Source: Devosia sp. 67-54 (GTDB lineage: Bacteria > Pseudomonadota > Alphaproteobacteria > Rhizobiales > Devosiaceae). Taken from it: 64,000 nucleotides of DNA. The notes under the pieces are model-generated. The model ran no database searches, was not told the origin of the DNA, and saw nothing but the letters and a program-made list of their open reading frames with translations. Of this stretch, positions 1-7,852 are shown in pieces (the first letter of the stretch is position 1; each line of letters opens with the position of its first letter). The stretch is taken from assembly GCF_001899075.1 (NCBI RefSeq), contig NZ_MKVA01000008.1, forward strand, positions 1-64,000, given 5' to 3'. The translations under genes were made by a program, and so were the position numbers.

Positions 1-96
1 GGGGCTTGTGAGGGAAGGGGAAATCGACGCTGCGGTGGGGGATAGAGGTGTCGGGGAGGCATGTGGTGGGCAGGGTCGGCAGCGATGGGACAGTCG

Positions 97-227
97 GGTC
101 CCTTCTCCCGCGTGCGGGGGAAGGTGGCGGCGCAGCCGACGGAAGGGGGCGGCCCCACGCGTCGGCGCAAGCGGCCGCCCCCTCCACCACGCTACGCGTG
201 GTCCCCCTCCCCCGCACGCGGGAGAGG
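97..227. repeat. Nested palindromic intergenic repeat
   Basis: The outer arms lie at about 97-124 and 200-227 and are near-perfect reverse complements, centred on TCTCCCGCGTGCGGGGG and CCCCCGCACGCGGGAGA. An inner pair (AGGGGGCGGCC near 144-154 and GGCCGCCCCCT near 172-182) sits inside them, with a small CCACG/CGTGG stem near 187-200. The whole can fold as one branched hairpin. It lies downstream of the 3' end of the receiver gene. The layout resembles the RIME/REP-type palindromic repeats that are dispersed in rhizobial genomes. I see no second copy in this window, so the repeat-family label is inference. Confidence 0.65.
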
Positions 228-267
228 AGCGCCGACTGCAGGCTTTTGTGCTAGAACGACGGTCTTG

Positions 268-648
268 TCAGCCGGCTTCGGCGAGGTCTTCGGCTTGCGG
301 CAGGAATTTGGCTTCGAGGATGTCGCGGTCGAAGGGCTTCATCATGTAGTCGGAGGCGCCGGCCTTCATGGCGAGGGCGATCTGGCCGATGTCGTTTTCG
401 GTGACGCAGAACACCACATAGGGCGTGGTGCCGCCGATATAGGCGCGCAGCAGCTTGAGGAATTCGAGGCCGCCCATCACCGGCATCTGCCAGTCGAGCA
501 GGATGGCGTCGGGCATTTCCTGGCGGCACTTGTCGAAGGCCTCCTGCCCGTCCTCGGCTTCGTCGACGATATAGTCGATGTCTTCGAGGATGCGGCGGGC
601 AACCTTGCGCACGACGCTCGAGTCATCGACGATGAGACAGGACTTCAT
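268..648 (-). CDS. Single-domain response regulator (CheY-like receiver)
   Basis: A stand-alone receiver domain of 126 residues with no output domain. The phosphoacceptor is Asp52 in LLDWQMP. The acidic pair is Asp8/Asp9, the switch Thr is Thr83 (CVTEND) and the conserved Lys is Lys104 (MMKPFD), so it should be phosphorylatable. I chose the ATG at 648 because MKSCLIVDDS is the normal receiver start; an upstream ATG at 669 adds seven unlikely residues. It is the last gene of a minus-strand set behind the YHS protein, ChpT and a lipoprotein, although 122 bases separate it from the lipoprotein gene. The context suggests a phosphorelay partner of ChpT or of a nearby kinase. The sequence does not look like CpdR or DivK. 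Confidence 0.9.
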   Translation of the reverse strand: MKSCLIVDDSSVVRKVARRILEDIDYIVDEAEDGQEAFDKCRQEMPDAILLDWQMPVMGGLEFLKLLRAYIGGTTPYVVFCVTENDIGQIALAMKAGASDYMMKPFDRDILEAKFLPQAEDLAEAG

Positions 649-714
649 GGCAGCGATCCAAATGCGCAAAGCAGAAGCTGACGAGAGTATCGCCGCAATC
701 TCCCTACGATTTGG

Positions 715-729
715 TTAGCGAAACGCTAA
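715..729. repeat. Short perfect palindrome TTAGCG-AAA-CGCTAA
   Basis: Perfect 6-base arms around a 3-base centre, in the 122-base gap between the lipoprotein stop and the receiver start. No T-run follows on the minus strand, so it is not a standard terminator. It could be an operator or an mRNA processing hairpin for the receiver gene. Confidence 0.4.
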
Positions 730-770
730 GAAGCGTTGCGAGTGGGAGGCGGAACAAAGCCCGTGCGACC

Positions 771-1121
771 TCACCCCTGAACGAAGGCGATGCCCATGGC
801 CTGGGCCATGCTGTTGCATTTGGGGGTCGGGGTGGTGACGAGGCCGGAGGTGACGTTGGCGACGCCGGTCGCGCCCTTCTGCTCCGCCGAGATGCGCAGG
901 GCGCGCAGAGCCTCGTCGACCGTGTGCGGCTTGTCGGCGGGCGTTGCCTGGCAGAGCTCGATATTGATGTCGGAGATCACCCGGCCGCCCGCCGGGACGC
1001 TGTCGACGATGGGGGCGCCGGCCGCGGCGGGCGCCGGCGTGGCGGTGTCGATGCCCGCCGCCGAGCAGCCGGCGAGAAGCAGCGACAGGCACGTGGCCGA
1101 AATGCGAAGGAGGCGCGTCAT
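771..1121 (-). CDS. Small predicted outer-membrane or periplasmic lipoprotein
   Basis: A protein of 116 residues with a short hydrophobic signal ending in the lipobox LLAGC (Cys19), so it should be processed by signal peptidase II and lipidated. The mature part starts with an Ala/Pro/Thr-rich linker and continues into a small domain with Cys57 and Cys101 that might form a disulfide. I do not recognise the family. It starts 21 bases after the chpT stop and is probably co-transcribed with chpT, which makes an envelope role linked to cell-cycle output possible but unproven. Confidence 0.8.
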   Translation of the reverse strand: MTRLLRISATCLSLLLAGCSAAGIDTATPAPAAAGAPIVDSVPAGGRVISDINIELCQATPADKPHTVDEALRALRISAEQKGATGVANVTSGLVTTPTPKCNSMAQAMGIAFVQG

Positions 1122-1142
1122 GGCTGCGCGGCGGCCCGCGGC

Positions 1143-1841
1143 CTAAGCCGCCTCGGCCTTTTCCGGCGCGTCGCCCATCACCTTGGCCTTGGGCGTGGCG
1201 GTGAAGCTGAACACGTCGTTGTCGATGCCGATCTTGAGCTCCATGTCGGTCATCCGAGCTAGAATGCCGGTATAGAACGGCTGGATGCCGCGCGCATCGA
1301 CTCCCTCTTCCGGGCTGCCGCTGAGCAGGCCCTCGGCGCCCGACGGCATCAGCGTCTTCTGCCGTTTCTCGGGATCGGAGGTCGAGGTGAGGCGGAACAC
1401 CTCCTCGCCCGGCGCGCCGACCACCTCGACCTTGACCACGCCGCCGCGCGGCACCGCCATCGAGGCGATGAGCAGCATGTTCATCAGCAGCTTGGCCTTG
1501 TGCTTGGGCAGCAGGATCAGCGGCACCTGCCAGTCGAGGTCGGCCTTTTCGATCTCGAACAGCAGCCGCGCCACGCGCTCGCATTCGCGCGTGTCGAAAT
1601 CGGTGCCGGCGGTCGACGACGCGCCATAGGCGAGCCGGGCGAATTCGAGCTTGGCCCGCGCATGCTTGGCGGAGTTGGCGATCAGCTCGTGCGCGCCCTC
1701 GGCCATCGCCGCCTGGTTGGGATCGGCGAGCACTTCGAGGCCGTTGCCGATGGCCCCGACCGGGTTGATGAGGTCGTGGCAGACGCGCGAGCAGAGCATC
1801 GCCGCGAGGTCGGTCGCCTTGAGCTCGATGAAGTCGGCCAT
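1143..1841 (-). CDS. chpT: Histidine phosphotransferase ChpT
   Basis: ChpT relays phosphate from the hybrid kinase CckA to CtrA and CpdR, the core of alphaproteobacterial cell-cycle control. The 232-residue protein begins with the dimerisation/phosphotransfer helix bundle. The phosphoacceptor is His22 in RVCHDLINPVGAIGNG, the typical ChpT H-box. The C-terminal half is the degenerate Bergerat-like ATPase fold of the family, without an N-box or G-boxes, which matches ChpT's lack of ATP binding. It starts 20 bases after the YHS-protein stop. Cytoplasmic. The window also carries rcdA and CtrA boxes, so several parts of the same circuit are present. Confidence 0.93.
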   Translation of the reverse strand: MADFIELKATDLAAMLCSRVCHDLINPVGAIGNGLEVLADPNQAAMAEGAHELIANSAKHARAKLEFARLAYGASSTAGTDFDTRECERVARLLFEIEKADLDWQVPLILLPKHKAKLLMNMLLIASMAVPRGGVVKVEVVGAPGEEVFRLTSTSDPEKRQKTLMPSGAEGLLSGSPEEGVDARGIQPFYTGILARMTDMELKIGIDNDVFSFTATPKAKVMGDAPEKAEAA

Positions 1842-1861
1842 CCGGGGAGTCTCCGCGAGAA

Positions 1862-2437
1862 TCAGTTGGTGTGAACTTTAGCGCCTGTTTGCCCGGCGGC
1901 AACCGAGGCCTGCGGCTCGGCATTGGCGACGGCAAGGCCGGCCGACACCGGGGTTTCGCCGTCCGGCCCGATCAACCCCTTGCTGAGCGCCGGCCAGGCG
2001 CGGCCGGCGTCGGCCACCGCCTGCGAGCGGGAGAGCAGGAAGGCGTCGCGGTTGGCGCTCGAATAGAAGAAATACAGCTTCATGCCCTCGATCGCGTAGA
2101 GCCGCGGCTTGCCGTCGCTGAGATAGCCGCGCGCCAGCGACATCAGGCAGTGGCCGCCGAATTGCGGGGCATAGATCGCGGGATTGCGCATGAACACGTC
2201 GCGATTGGCGGCGCTGACGAAGTACCAGGGCACGCCGGCCCAGTCGTACTCGAAATCCGGCTTGCCCAGCCGCGGCTCGCTGTCGGTGAAATAGGTCACC
2301 GGGTCGTAGCCGTCGATGGCGACCCCGGTCAGCGGGTCGGTGACGACGGTGCTGAGCAGACCGTCGGCCGGCGCCGCCACCGCGAGCAGCAGCCAGGCGA
2401 GGATGGTTAAGATTTGTTTACCGATTTGCCGCATCAT
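1862..2437 (-). CDS. Secreted YHS-domain protein
   Basis: A protein of 191 residues with an N-terminal signal peptide (about residues 1-24, hydrophobic run ILAWLLLAVAA). A YHS domain follows at about residues 40-95 (IDGYDPVTYF, then WYFVSAANRDVF and PQFGGHC). YHS domains are small folds often linked to metal or haem handling; here the exact function is unknown. The C-terminal 40 residues are low-complexity. It is the first gene of the minus-strand set leading into chpT (20-base gap), so it is probably co-transcribed. ATG at 2437 is followed directly by a second ATG; either could be used. Confidence 0.82.
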   Translation of the reverse strand: MMRQIGKQILTILAWLLLAVAAPADGLLSTVVTDPLTGVAIDGYDPVTYFTDSEPRLGKPDFEYDWAGVPWYFVSAANRDVFMRNPAIYAPQFGGHCLMSLARGYLSDGKPRLYAIEGMKLYFFYSSANRDAFLLSRSQAVADAGRAWPALSKGLIGPDGETPVSAGLAVANAEPQASVAAGQTGAKVHTN

Positions 2438-2540
2438 TGCCGCGATAGGCGCCCATCAGGCGTTGGAAACCATGACGAGGCTACCCCGGTTTGGGTGAGC
2501 GCTTGGTAAAGGCCGCGGCTGCGGCGAGCTGGAGTGCCCG

Positions 2541-3101
2541 ATGCTGAAACGCCTGTTCCTCGCCCTTGCCCTGGCCTTCGGCCTCGCCGCCCCCGCTGTC
2601 GCGGCCGGCTCGGTGTCGGATACGTTTTCGGTCAACGAGATCGTCGACACCGGCGGGCAGTTCTTCGGCTCGGTGTCGCAGGGCCTGGCCTCGGTGGTGG
2701 AAAAGGCCGTCAGCCAGTTCGGCCTGCCCAATGGCTACATCCTGGGCGAGGAAGGCTCGGGCGCCTTCATCCTGGGCGCGCGCTACGGCGAGGGCACGCT
2801 CTACACCCGCAACCAGGGCGACTATCCGCTGTTCTGGCAGGGCCCCTCGATCGGCTTCGATGCCGGCGGCGACGGCTCCAAGGTGATGATGCTGGTCTAC
2901 AACCTCAGCTCCACCAACGACATCTTCAACCGCTTCCCCGGCGTCGACGGCTCGGCCTATATGGTGGGCGGGCTGGGCATGACGGTGATGAAGGCCGGCA
3001 ATGTGGTGGTGGTGCCCATCCGCTCCGGCGTCGGCCTGCGCGCCGGCATCAATGTCGGCTATCTGCGCTTCACCCAGCAGGCGACGTGGAACCCGTTCTG
3101 A
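2541..3101 (+). CDS. eipA: EipA family envelope integrity protein (DUF1134)
   Basis: A protein of 186 residues with a clear signal peptide (LALALAFGLAAPAVA, cleavage near residue 21), giving a periplasmic product. The mature protein is the DUF1134 fold, a small Gly-rich beta barrel (EEGSGAFILGARYGEG, then YMVGGLGMTVMKAGNVVVV). In Brucella and Caulobacter, EipA is needed for envelope integrity and is tied genetically to O-antigen and outer-membrane stability. A GGAG ribosome site lies just upstream (CTGGAGTGCCCG-ATG). It stands alone on the plus strand, divergent from the chpT set. Confidence 0.88.
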   Translation: MLKRLFLALALAFGLAAPAVAAGSVSDTFSVNEIVDTGGQFFGSVSQGLASVVEKAVSQFGLPNGYILGEEGSGAFILGARYGEGTLYTRNQGDYPLFWQGPSIGFDAGGDGSKVMMLVYNLSSTNDIFNRFPGVDGSAYMVGGLGMTVMKAGNVVVVPIRSGVGLRAGINVGYLRFTQQATWNPF

Positions 3102-3138
3102 TCGGGCAGAGCGTCGCTGCCGGCCCAGGCAGACTAAT

Positions 3139-3537
3139 CTACCACGCGTTGCGACCGTCTACTTCTTCGATGCGCACCGCGCTCCAGTCGAGATCATCGA
3201 CCAGATTGAGATTGATGGCGTAGACGCGCTCGGTCGGCATGGCCCCGGGCTTGCCGTCCTTGGGCGTGCCGTCACTGTTGTAGAGCGACGCCCAGTCGGG
3301 GCTGTCACCCCAGGTCTGCATGCCGCATTTCGCGCAGAAGTGGTGATGGTTCATGCCCCGCGGAGAATAGATGGCCTCGCCGTCGGTCGAAAGGAAATCG
3401 AGCTCGGCAAGCCTGTAGTAGGCCCAAACGGCCCCCGTGCGGGCGCAATAGCTGCAGTTGCACCGCTTGGCAGTGCTCGGCTGTCCTGGAAGGGCGATAC
3501 GGGTGCTGCCGCAATGGCACGACGCAATGAGGGGCAT
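3139..3537 (-). CDS. GFA-family zinc protein
   Basis: Belongs to the family named after the glutathione-dependent formaldehyde-activating enzyme, a Mss4-like zinc fold. The zinc ligands are visible as CHCG near the start, CNCSYC around residue 25, and CAKCG around residue 68. GFA members bind a structural and sometimes a catalytic zinc; most bacterial paralogues have no known substrate, and formaldehyde activity should not be assumed. I chose the ATG at 3537 because GGAGA lies 7 bases upstream; an ATG at 3558 would add seven residues with no ribosome site. It is convergent with eipA, with 37 bases between the stops. Confidence 0.85.
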   Translation of the reverse strand: MPLIASCHCGSTRIALPGQPSTAKRCNCSYCARTGAVWAYYRLAELDFLSTDGEAIYSPRGMNHHHFCAKCGMQTWGDSPDWASLYNSDGTPKDGKPGAMPTERVYAINLNLVDDLDWSAVRIEEVDGRNAW

Positions 3538-3759
3538 GGGCTGGTCTCCGGTTTCCATGGTGGAGAGGCTACCTGACCTCGCTGCCAGAACCTGTCAGCA
3601 GGCCGCCAGCGAACCTGTTCTACGCCAGGAACCATCGCCATCCTCCCTTTCCGCTTCCCGGTAAGGTTAATGCCCGGCTAAGATGGCGTGGCGTCGCCGT
3701 CTTTGTCATCGTCCGGTTGCGGCCATGTTGCCATGATCGGCTAGTGTCGGGGCCACTCA

Positions 3760-4938
3760 ATGGGCATTGAGAACATCATGTATTTCGCCTTGGGGGCTCT
3801 GGCAGCGAGCCTCCTGGCGCTTGCCGTCATGCCGGCGGTGTGGCGCCGCGCCGTGCGCCTCACCAAAAAGCGCATCGAGGCCGCGACCCCCATCACCATG
3901 GCCGAATTCCGCGCCGACAAGGACCAGTTACGCGCCGAATTCGCGCTCTCGACGCGCCGGCTGGAGATGAATGTCGAGGCGCTGCGCCGCCGCCTCAGCG
4001 AGCAGTTGCGCGATATCAACCGCAAGCGCAGCGAAGTCGGCGCCATCAAGGGCGAGCGCGACACCCATCTGCAGCAGATGCGCGAGCTGGAGGAGCGCGA
4101 GGCCGAACTGCGCCGCCGCATCCTCGACCTCGAGAAGGAGAGCGCCGACCTGACGCAGCGGCTGCGCATGCGCGACCGCGAATATGCCGACAAGGTGACG
4201 CAGCTCGAAACCGCGCGCGAGGCGCTGCGCGCCAAGACGCCGCGCTCCATCGACGTCGACGGCAAGGCGCTGAGCGGCGACTACAATGCCGACGTCGACC
4301 TGCTGCTGCAAAAGCTCGAGGCCGAGCGCAAGCGCGGCCAGTTCGTCGAAACCCAGAACCGCTCGCTGATCACGCAGCTCGAAAGCGCCGACAAGCGCCA
4401 CGCCGACACCGCCGCCGCGGCGGCGGAGCTGCGCGCCTCGCTGGCGCGGAAGGACGATGCCGCGACCGCCGCGCAGGACGAATTGATCGATGCCGAGGCG
4501 CGCATCGCCGACGCCGAGAACCGCGTCAACATCGCCCTCGCCGACACCGCCCGCGTGGTCGAGCAGGTGGACGGCCAGCGCGAGCAATTGCTGGCCGAAA
4601 AGCTCGCCATCGACGACGAGCTCGAGCGGCTGCGCACCAAGGTGCTGACGGTCGAGGGCACCATCATGGCCGATTGGGAGACCGACCGCATCGAGCAGTC
4701 GCATCTGCGCGAAAAGCTCAACGATATCGCCAGCGAAGTGAGCCGGCTGGTCTATGCGGTGGAGGGCGAAGCCCCGCCCGACAGCGACGAGACGCTGCTC
4801 GAGCGGGTGCAGAAATATGCCGACGATGCAACGCTGGCGGGCGAGCCGCGCGCCACGCCGCGGGCTCCCGAGCCGGTGAGCGGCAGCGCCGTGTCGGACC
4901 GCCTCGCGGCGCTGCGCGACATCCAGGACCAGACCTGA
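3760..4938 (+). CDS. Membrane-anchored coiled-coil protein, function unknown
   Basis: A protein of 392 residues. An N-terminal membrane segment (about residues 7-28, YFALGALAASLLALAVMPAV) is followed by a very long charged region. Its heptad pattern (for example RRLEMNVEALRRRLSEQLRD, and later QLRELEEREAEL-type runs) indicates coiled coils over residues of about 45-300. The last 80 residues are more Pro/Ser-rich. The layout resembles envelope scaffolds such as RmuC- or GTA-type filament proteins, but I recognise no catalytic domain. It stands alone between the GFA protein and the DUF6476 protein. A weak CtrA-like box (TTAA-N7-CTAA at 3667-3681) lies about 80 bases upstream. Confidence 0.8.
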   Translation: MGIENIMYFALGALAASLLALAVMPAVWRRAVRLTKKRIEAATPITMAEFRADKDQLRAEFALSTRRLEMNVEALRRRLSEQLRDINRKRSEVGAIKGERDTHLQQMRELEEREAELRRRILDLEKESADLTQRLRMRDREYADKVTQLETAREALRAKTPRSIDVDGKALSGDYNADVDLLLQKLEAERKRGQFVETQNRSLITQLESADKRHADTAAAAAELRASLARKDDAATAAQDELIDAEARIADAENRVNIALADTARVVEQVDGQREQLLAEKLAIDDELERLRTKVLTVEGTIMADWETDRIEQSHLREKLNDIASEVSRLVYAVEGEAPPDSDETLLERVQKYADDATLAGEPRATPRAPEPVSGSAVSDRLAALRDIQDQT

Positions 4939-4948
4939 CGGGCCGGTT

Positions 4949-5299
4949 TTATTCGCTGATCACCGGGATTTCTCGCAGGATCTCGCCGGTGCGGCCGTCG
5001 AAGATGCGGATGCTGGTGGTCGCCCCGTTGCGGTAGGTGACGCTGACGCGGCCATCGGCGGCCACGGCCGAGACGATCTCGGCGCCGCTCGGCAGCTTGA
5101 CCGCCGCCAGCGCATAGTCGGCGCCGCTCGGCGCCGGCGTCGCCGGGCTCTGCGTGGACTTGTAGACAATCACGCCGCCGACTGCCAGAAGGCCCAGGAT
5201 CAGAAGCCCGATCGAGAACAGGAAGCTCCGGCGGGCCCGGCCGAGCAGCGCCCGGGTTTCGGGAGAGAGTTGGGCTTCGCCGGAATTGGGATCGCTCAT
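4949..5299 (-). CDS. DUF6476-type small membrane protein
   Basis: A protein of 116 residues: a short cytoplasmic start, one membrane segment at about residues 25-46 (SFLFSIGLLILGLLAVGGVI), then a small extracytoplasmic beta-rich domain (IRIFDGRTGEILREI). It matches the alphaproteobacterial family called DUF6476, which has no known role. Its ATG (complement of 5297-5299) overlaps the ATG of the divergent pseudouridine synthase at 5298, so the two start codons share bases. No clear ribosome site is visible, so it may be translated leaderless. Confidence 0.75.
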   Translation of the reverse strand: MSDPNSGEAQLSPETRALLGRARRSFLFSIGLLILGLLAVGGVIVYKSTQSPATPAPSGADYALAAVKLPSGAEIVSAVAADGRVSVTYRNGATTSIRIFDGRTGEILREIPVISE

Positions 5300-6320
5300 G
5301 CAGGACACCGGGGCTGAGGACGAGGAGTATGCCGTCGCGGTCGACGCCGAACTGGCGGGCGGCCGGCTCGACGCCGTGCTCGCCAAGGCGCTCCCGGCCT
5401 TCTCGCGCAACCGCATCAAGGACCTGATACTGGCCGGCTCGGCCGCGATCAATGGGCAAACCGCCACCGAACCCAAGCTCAAGGTGAAGCTGGGGGACCG
5501 CCTGGCGCTCAGCGCGCCGCCGCCCGAGGACCCCGACCCCGAGCCCGAGGACATCCCGCTCGCCATCCTCTACGAGGACGACGAGCTGATCGTGATCGAC
5601 AAGCCCGCGGGCATGGTGGTGCACCCTGCCCCCGGCAGCCAGCACGGCACCCTGGTCAACGCCCTGCTGTTCCACTGCCGCGGCAGCCTGCCCGGGATCA
5701 ACGGCGTCAAGCGGCCGGGCATCGTGCACCGGCTCGACAAGGACACGTCGGGCGTCATGGTCGCCGCCAAGACCGACCGGGCGATGGCGCACCTCGCGGC
5801 GCAATTCGCCGACCACGGCCGCACCGGGCCGCTGCGCCGGCTCTACACCGCCTTCGCCTGGGGCCAGACGCAGCAGGGACGCGGCACCGTGGATGCCCCG
5901 CTCGGCCGCGACCCCAACAACCGCTTCAAGCAGGCGGTGCGCAAGGACGGCCGCGAGGCCATCACCCATTATGCGGTGGAGGCGCGCTATGGCGGCGAGG
6001 GTTGGGACATCACCCGCATCGCCTGCGAGCTCGAGACCGGCCGCACGCATCAAATCCGCGTGCACATGGCCCATATCGGCCACCCGCTGGTGGCCGACCC
6101 GCTCTACGCCCCCGGCTACGCCACCAAATCGCGGCGCCTGCCCGAGGAACTGCGGACGATCGTCGACGGGCTCGGCCGGCAGGCGCTGCACGCGGCGGAG
6201 TTGGGGTTCGAGCACCCGGTGACCGGCGAGGAGATGTTCTTCGAAGCCCCGCTGCCCGACGATCTGACGGCGCTGGCCGAGGCGCTGGACGGATATGACA
6301 AGGCGTTTCACCGGACCTGA
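5298..6320 (+). CDS. RluA/RluD-family 23S rRNA pseudouridine synthase
   Basis: Converts uridine to pseudouridine in RNA. An N-terminal S4 RNA-binding domain (about residues 18-75) is followed by the RluA catalytic domain. The catalytic Asp is Asp147 in HRLDKDTSG, and the family motifs IDKPAGMVVHP and GRTHQIRVH are present. The 340-residue length and S4 domain fit RluD (positions 1911/1915/1917 of 23S rRNA), but RluC-type targets cannot be excluded. ATG at 5298 has GGGA 6 bases upstream; a TTG at 5286 is a less likely start. Its start codon overlaps that of the divergent DUF6476 gene. Confidence 0.88.
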   Translation: MQDTGAEDEEYAVAVDAELAGGRLDAVLAKALPAFSRNRIKDLILAGSAAINGQTATEPKLKVKLGDRLALSAPPPEDPDPEPEDIPLAILYEDDELIVIDKPAGMVVHPAPGSQHGTLVNALLFHCRGSLPGINGVKRPGIVHRLDKDTSGVMVAAKTDRAMAHLAAQFADHGRTGPLRRLYTAFAWGQTQQGRGTVDAPLGRDPNNRFKQAVRKDGREAITHYAVEARYGGEGWDITRIACELETGRTHQIRVHMAHIGHPLVADPLYAPGYATKSRRLPEELRTIVDGLGRQALHAAELGFEHPVTGEEMFFEAPLPDDLTALAEALDGYDKAFHRT

Positions 6321-6389
6321 AAATCTCGCCGCCGGAACCACCGCCCGTCCGCAGGGTTTGGTCCTCAGTACGCAATTGAGGAGCCGATC

Positions 6390-6692
6390 ATGGACCACAG
6401 CAATCACATCCACCTGAAGCAGGCCGACCTAACGCCGGCGGTGCTCAAAGGCGCCACCCTCTACGATGCCGAAGACCACAAGATCGGCACCGTGTCGCAC
6501 GTCCACGGCATGGGCGAGGCCAGCGAAATCGTCGTCGATGTCGGCGGTTTTCTCGGCATCGGCGCCAAGCCGGTGGCCGTTTCGGCGCGCGACCTCGACT
6601 TCATGCGCGACGAAAACGGCGACGTGCACGCCGTCACCAGCTGGACCAAGGACCAGCTCAAGGACATGCCGGAGCACAAGGACCTGCACTAG
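6390..6692 (+). CDS. PRC-barrel domain protein
   Basis: A cytoplasmic protein of 100 residues with a single PRC-barrel fold (LKGATLYDAEDHKIGTVSHV and the later VSARDLDFMRDENGDV). PRC barrels occur in photosynthetic reaction centre subunit H, RimM and many small stress proteins of rhizobia. Here there is no partner domain, and the family is usually linked to stationary-phase or general stress response. A good ribosome site (GAGGAG, 7 bases before ATG) is present. It lies between the pseudouridine synthase gene and rpoH on the same strand. Confidence 0.85.
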   Translation: MDHSNHIHLKQADLTPAVLKGATLYDAEDHKIGTVSHVHGMGEASEIVVDVGGFLGIGAKPVAVSARDLDFMRDENGDVHAVTSWTKDQLKDMPEHKDLH

Positions 6693-6774
6693 CACCGCAA
6701 ATTCCGGCGGCCTGGCCGCCGGAACCCTTGTCCCCCGGCGTGTTTTGCGTCTCTAACAATGATCGAGTCCGGCC

Positions 6775-6802
6775 CTTATCATGCCCGGATTCCGACCTAT
6801 AT
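6775..6802 (+). promoter_or_regulatory. Candidate sigma-70 promoter of rpoH
   Basis: CTTATC (6775-6780), a 16-base spacer, then CTATAT (6797-6802). This is close to the rhizobial housekeeping consensus CTTGAC-N17-CTATAT. It lies about 90 bases before the rpoH GTG, which would leave a leader of roughly 80 nt. Such leaders can hold thermosensor structures in rpoH genes, but I did not fold it. Confidence 0.5.
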
Positions 6803-6890
6803 AAGCAACACGTCCCTTGGTGTGCCCGTTGTGGACGCCAGAGGAAAGTCCCGCCGCGGACGCGCGGGGGAGAAGGAAGGGGGTGCTTGA

Positions 6891-7781
6891 GTGGCCCAAT
6901 CGAATCTGCCGGTCCTGTCCACCGAGGGCGGACTGTCCCGCTATCTCCAGGAAATCCGGAAATTTCCGATGCTGGAGCCGGACGAGGAGTTCATGCTGGC
7001 CAAGCGCTACAAGGAGCATGAAGATCCCGCCGCCGCCCAGAAACTGATCACCTCGCATTTGCGGCTCGTGGCCAAGATCGCCATGGGCTATCGCGGCTAT
7101 GGCCTGCCCATTTCCGAAGTCATCTCGGAGGGCAATGTCGGCCTGATGCACGCCGTCAAGCGCTTCGAGCCCGACAAGGGCTTCCGGCTTGCGACCTACG
7201 CCATGTGGTGGATCCGTGCCGCCATCCAGGAATATGTGCTGCGCTCGTGGAGCCTCGTGAAGATCGGCACCACCGCCGCGCAGAAGCGGCTGTTCTTCAA
7301 TCTGCGCAAGGTGAAGGGCCAGATCGCCGCGCTCGACGACGGCAATCTGCACCCCGACCAGGTCAAGCAGATCGCCACCACGCTGCACGTCTCGGAAGCG
7401 GATGTGGTGTCGATGAACCAGCGCCTGAGCGGCGACGCCTCGCTGAACGCGCCGATGCGCGCCGACGAAGGCTCGTCCGAATGGCAGGACTGGCTGGTCG
7501 ACGACACGCCGGACCAGGAAACCATGCTGGGCAATTCCGAGGAGTTCGACGAGCGCATGTCGTTCCTCAAGGGCGCCATGGGCGAGCTCAACGACCGCGA
7601 AAAGGCGATCTTCCAGGCGCGCCGGCTGAAAGACAATCCGGCAACGCTCGAAGAGCTGGCGCAGGAATACAATGTCAGCCGCGAGCGCATCCGCCAGATC
7701 GAGGTGCGCGCCTTCGAGAAGGTGCAGGAGGCCGTGCAGCACGCCGCCCGGGAAAAGGCCCGGGCGCGCGAGCAGGCATAG
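6891..7781 (+). CDS. rpoH: RNA polymerase sigma-32 factor RpoH
   Basis: Heat-shock sigma factor. Its 296 residues carry sigma region 1.2/2 (LRLVAKIAMGYRGYG, and the core-binding and -10 reading part FRLATYAMWWIRAAIQEYVL), the RpoH box QKRLFFNLRKVKG that separates RpoH from RpoD, and region 4 (SRERIRQIEVRAFEKV). The start is GTG at 6891 with a strong AGGAAGGGGG ribosome site. A terminator follows the gene. Alphaproteobacteria often have two RpoH proteins, and I cannot say which this is. A candidate RpoH-type promoter is seen upstream of ftsH in this same window. Confidence 0.95.
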   Translation: MAQSNLPVLSTEGGLSRYLQEIRKFPMLEPDEEFMLAKRYKEHEDPAAAQKLITSHLRLVAKIAMGYRGYGLPISEVISEGNVGLMHAVKRFEPDKGFRLATYAMWWIRAAIQEYVLRSWSLVKIGTTAAQKRLFFNLRKVKGQIAALDDGNLHPDQVKQIATTLHVSEADVVSMNQRLSGDASLNAPMRADEGSSEWQDWLVDDTPDQETMLGNSEEFDERMSFLKGAMGELNDREKAIFQARRLKDNPATLEELAQEYNVSRERIRQIEVRAFEKVQEAVQHAAREKARAREQA

Positions 7782-7820
7782 GGCGTTCCGCCGAAATTCA
7801 GCCTTGGCTGAAACAGCGAA

Positions 7821-7846
7821 GCCGGGAGAGACCTCCCGGCTTTTTT
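7821..7846 (+). terminator. Rho-independent terminator after rpoH
   Basis: A perfect 8-base stem (GCCGGGAG / CTCCCGGC) with a 4-base loop, followed by six Ts. It lies 40 bases after the rpoH stop. Confidence 0.92.
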
Positions 7847-7852
7847 GTGCAC

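Noticed and set aside
268-648. Receiver protein named CpdR or DivK
   Set aside because: The sequence around the phosphoacceptor and the C-terminus do not look like either, and the chpT linkage alone is not enough for a name.
3667-3681. CtrA-like box TTAA-N7-CTAA before the coiled-coil gene
   Set aside because: One mismatch in the core and no -10-like element at the right place. Kept only as a note with the gene.
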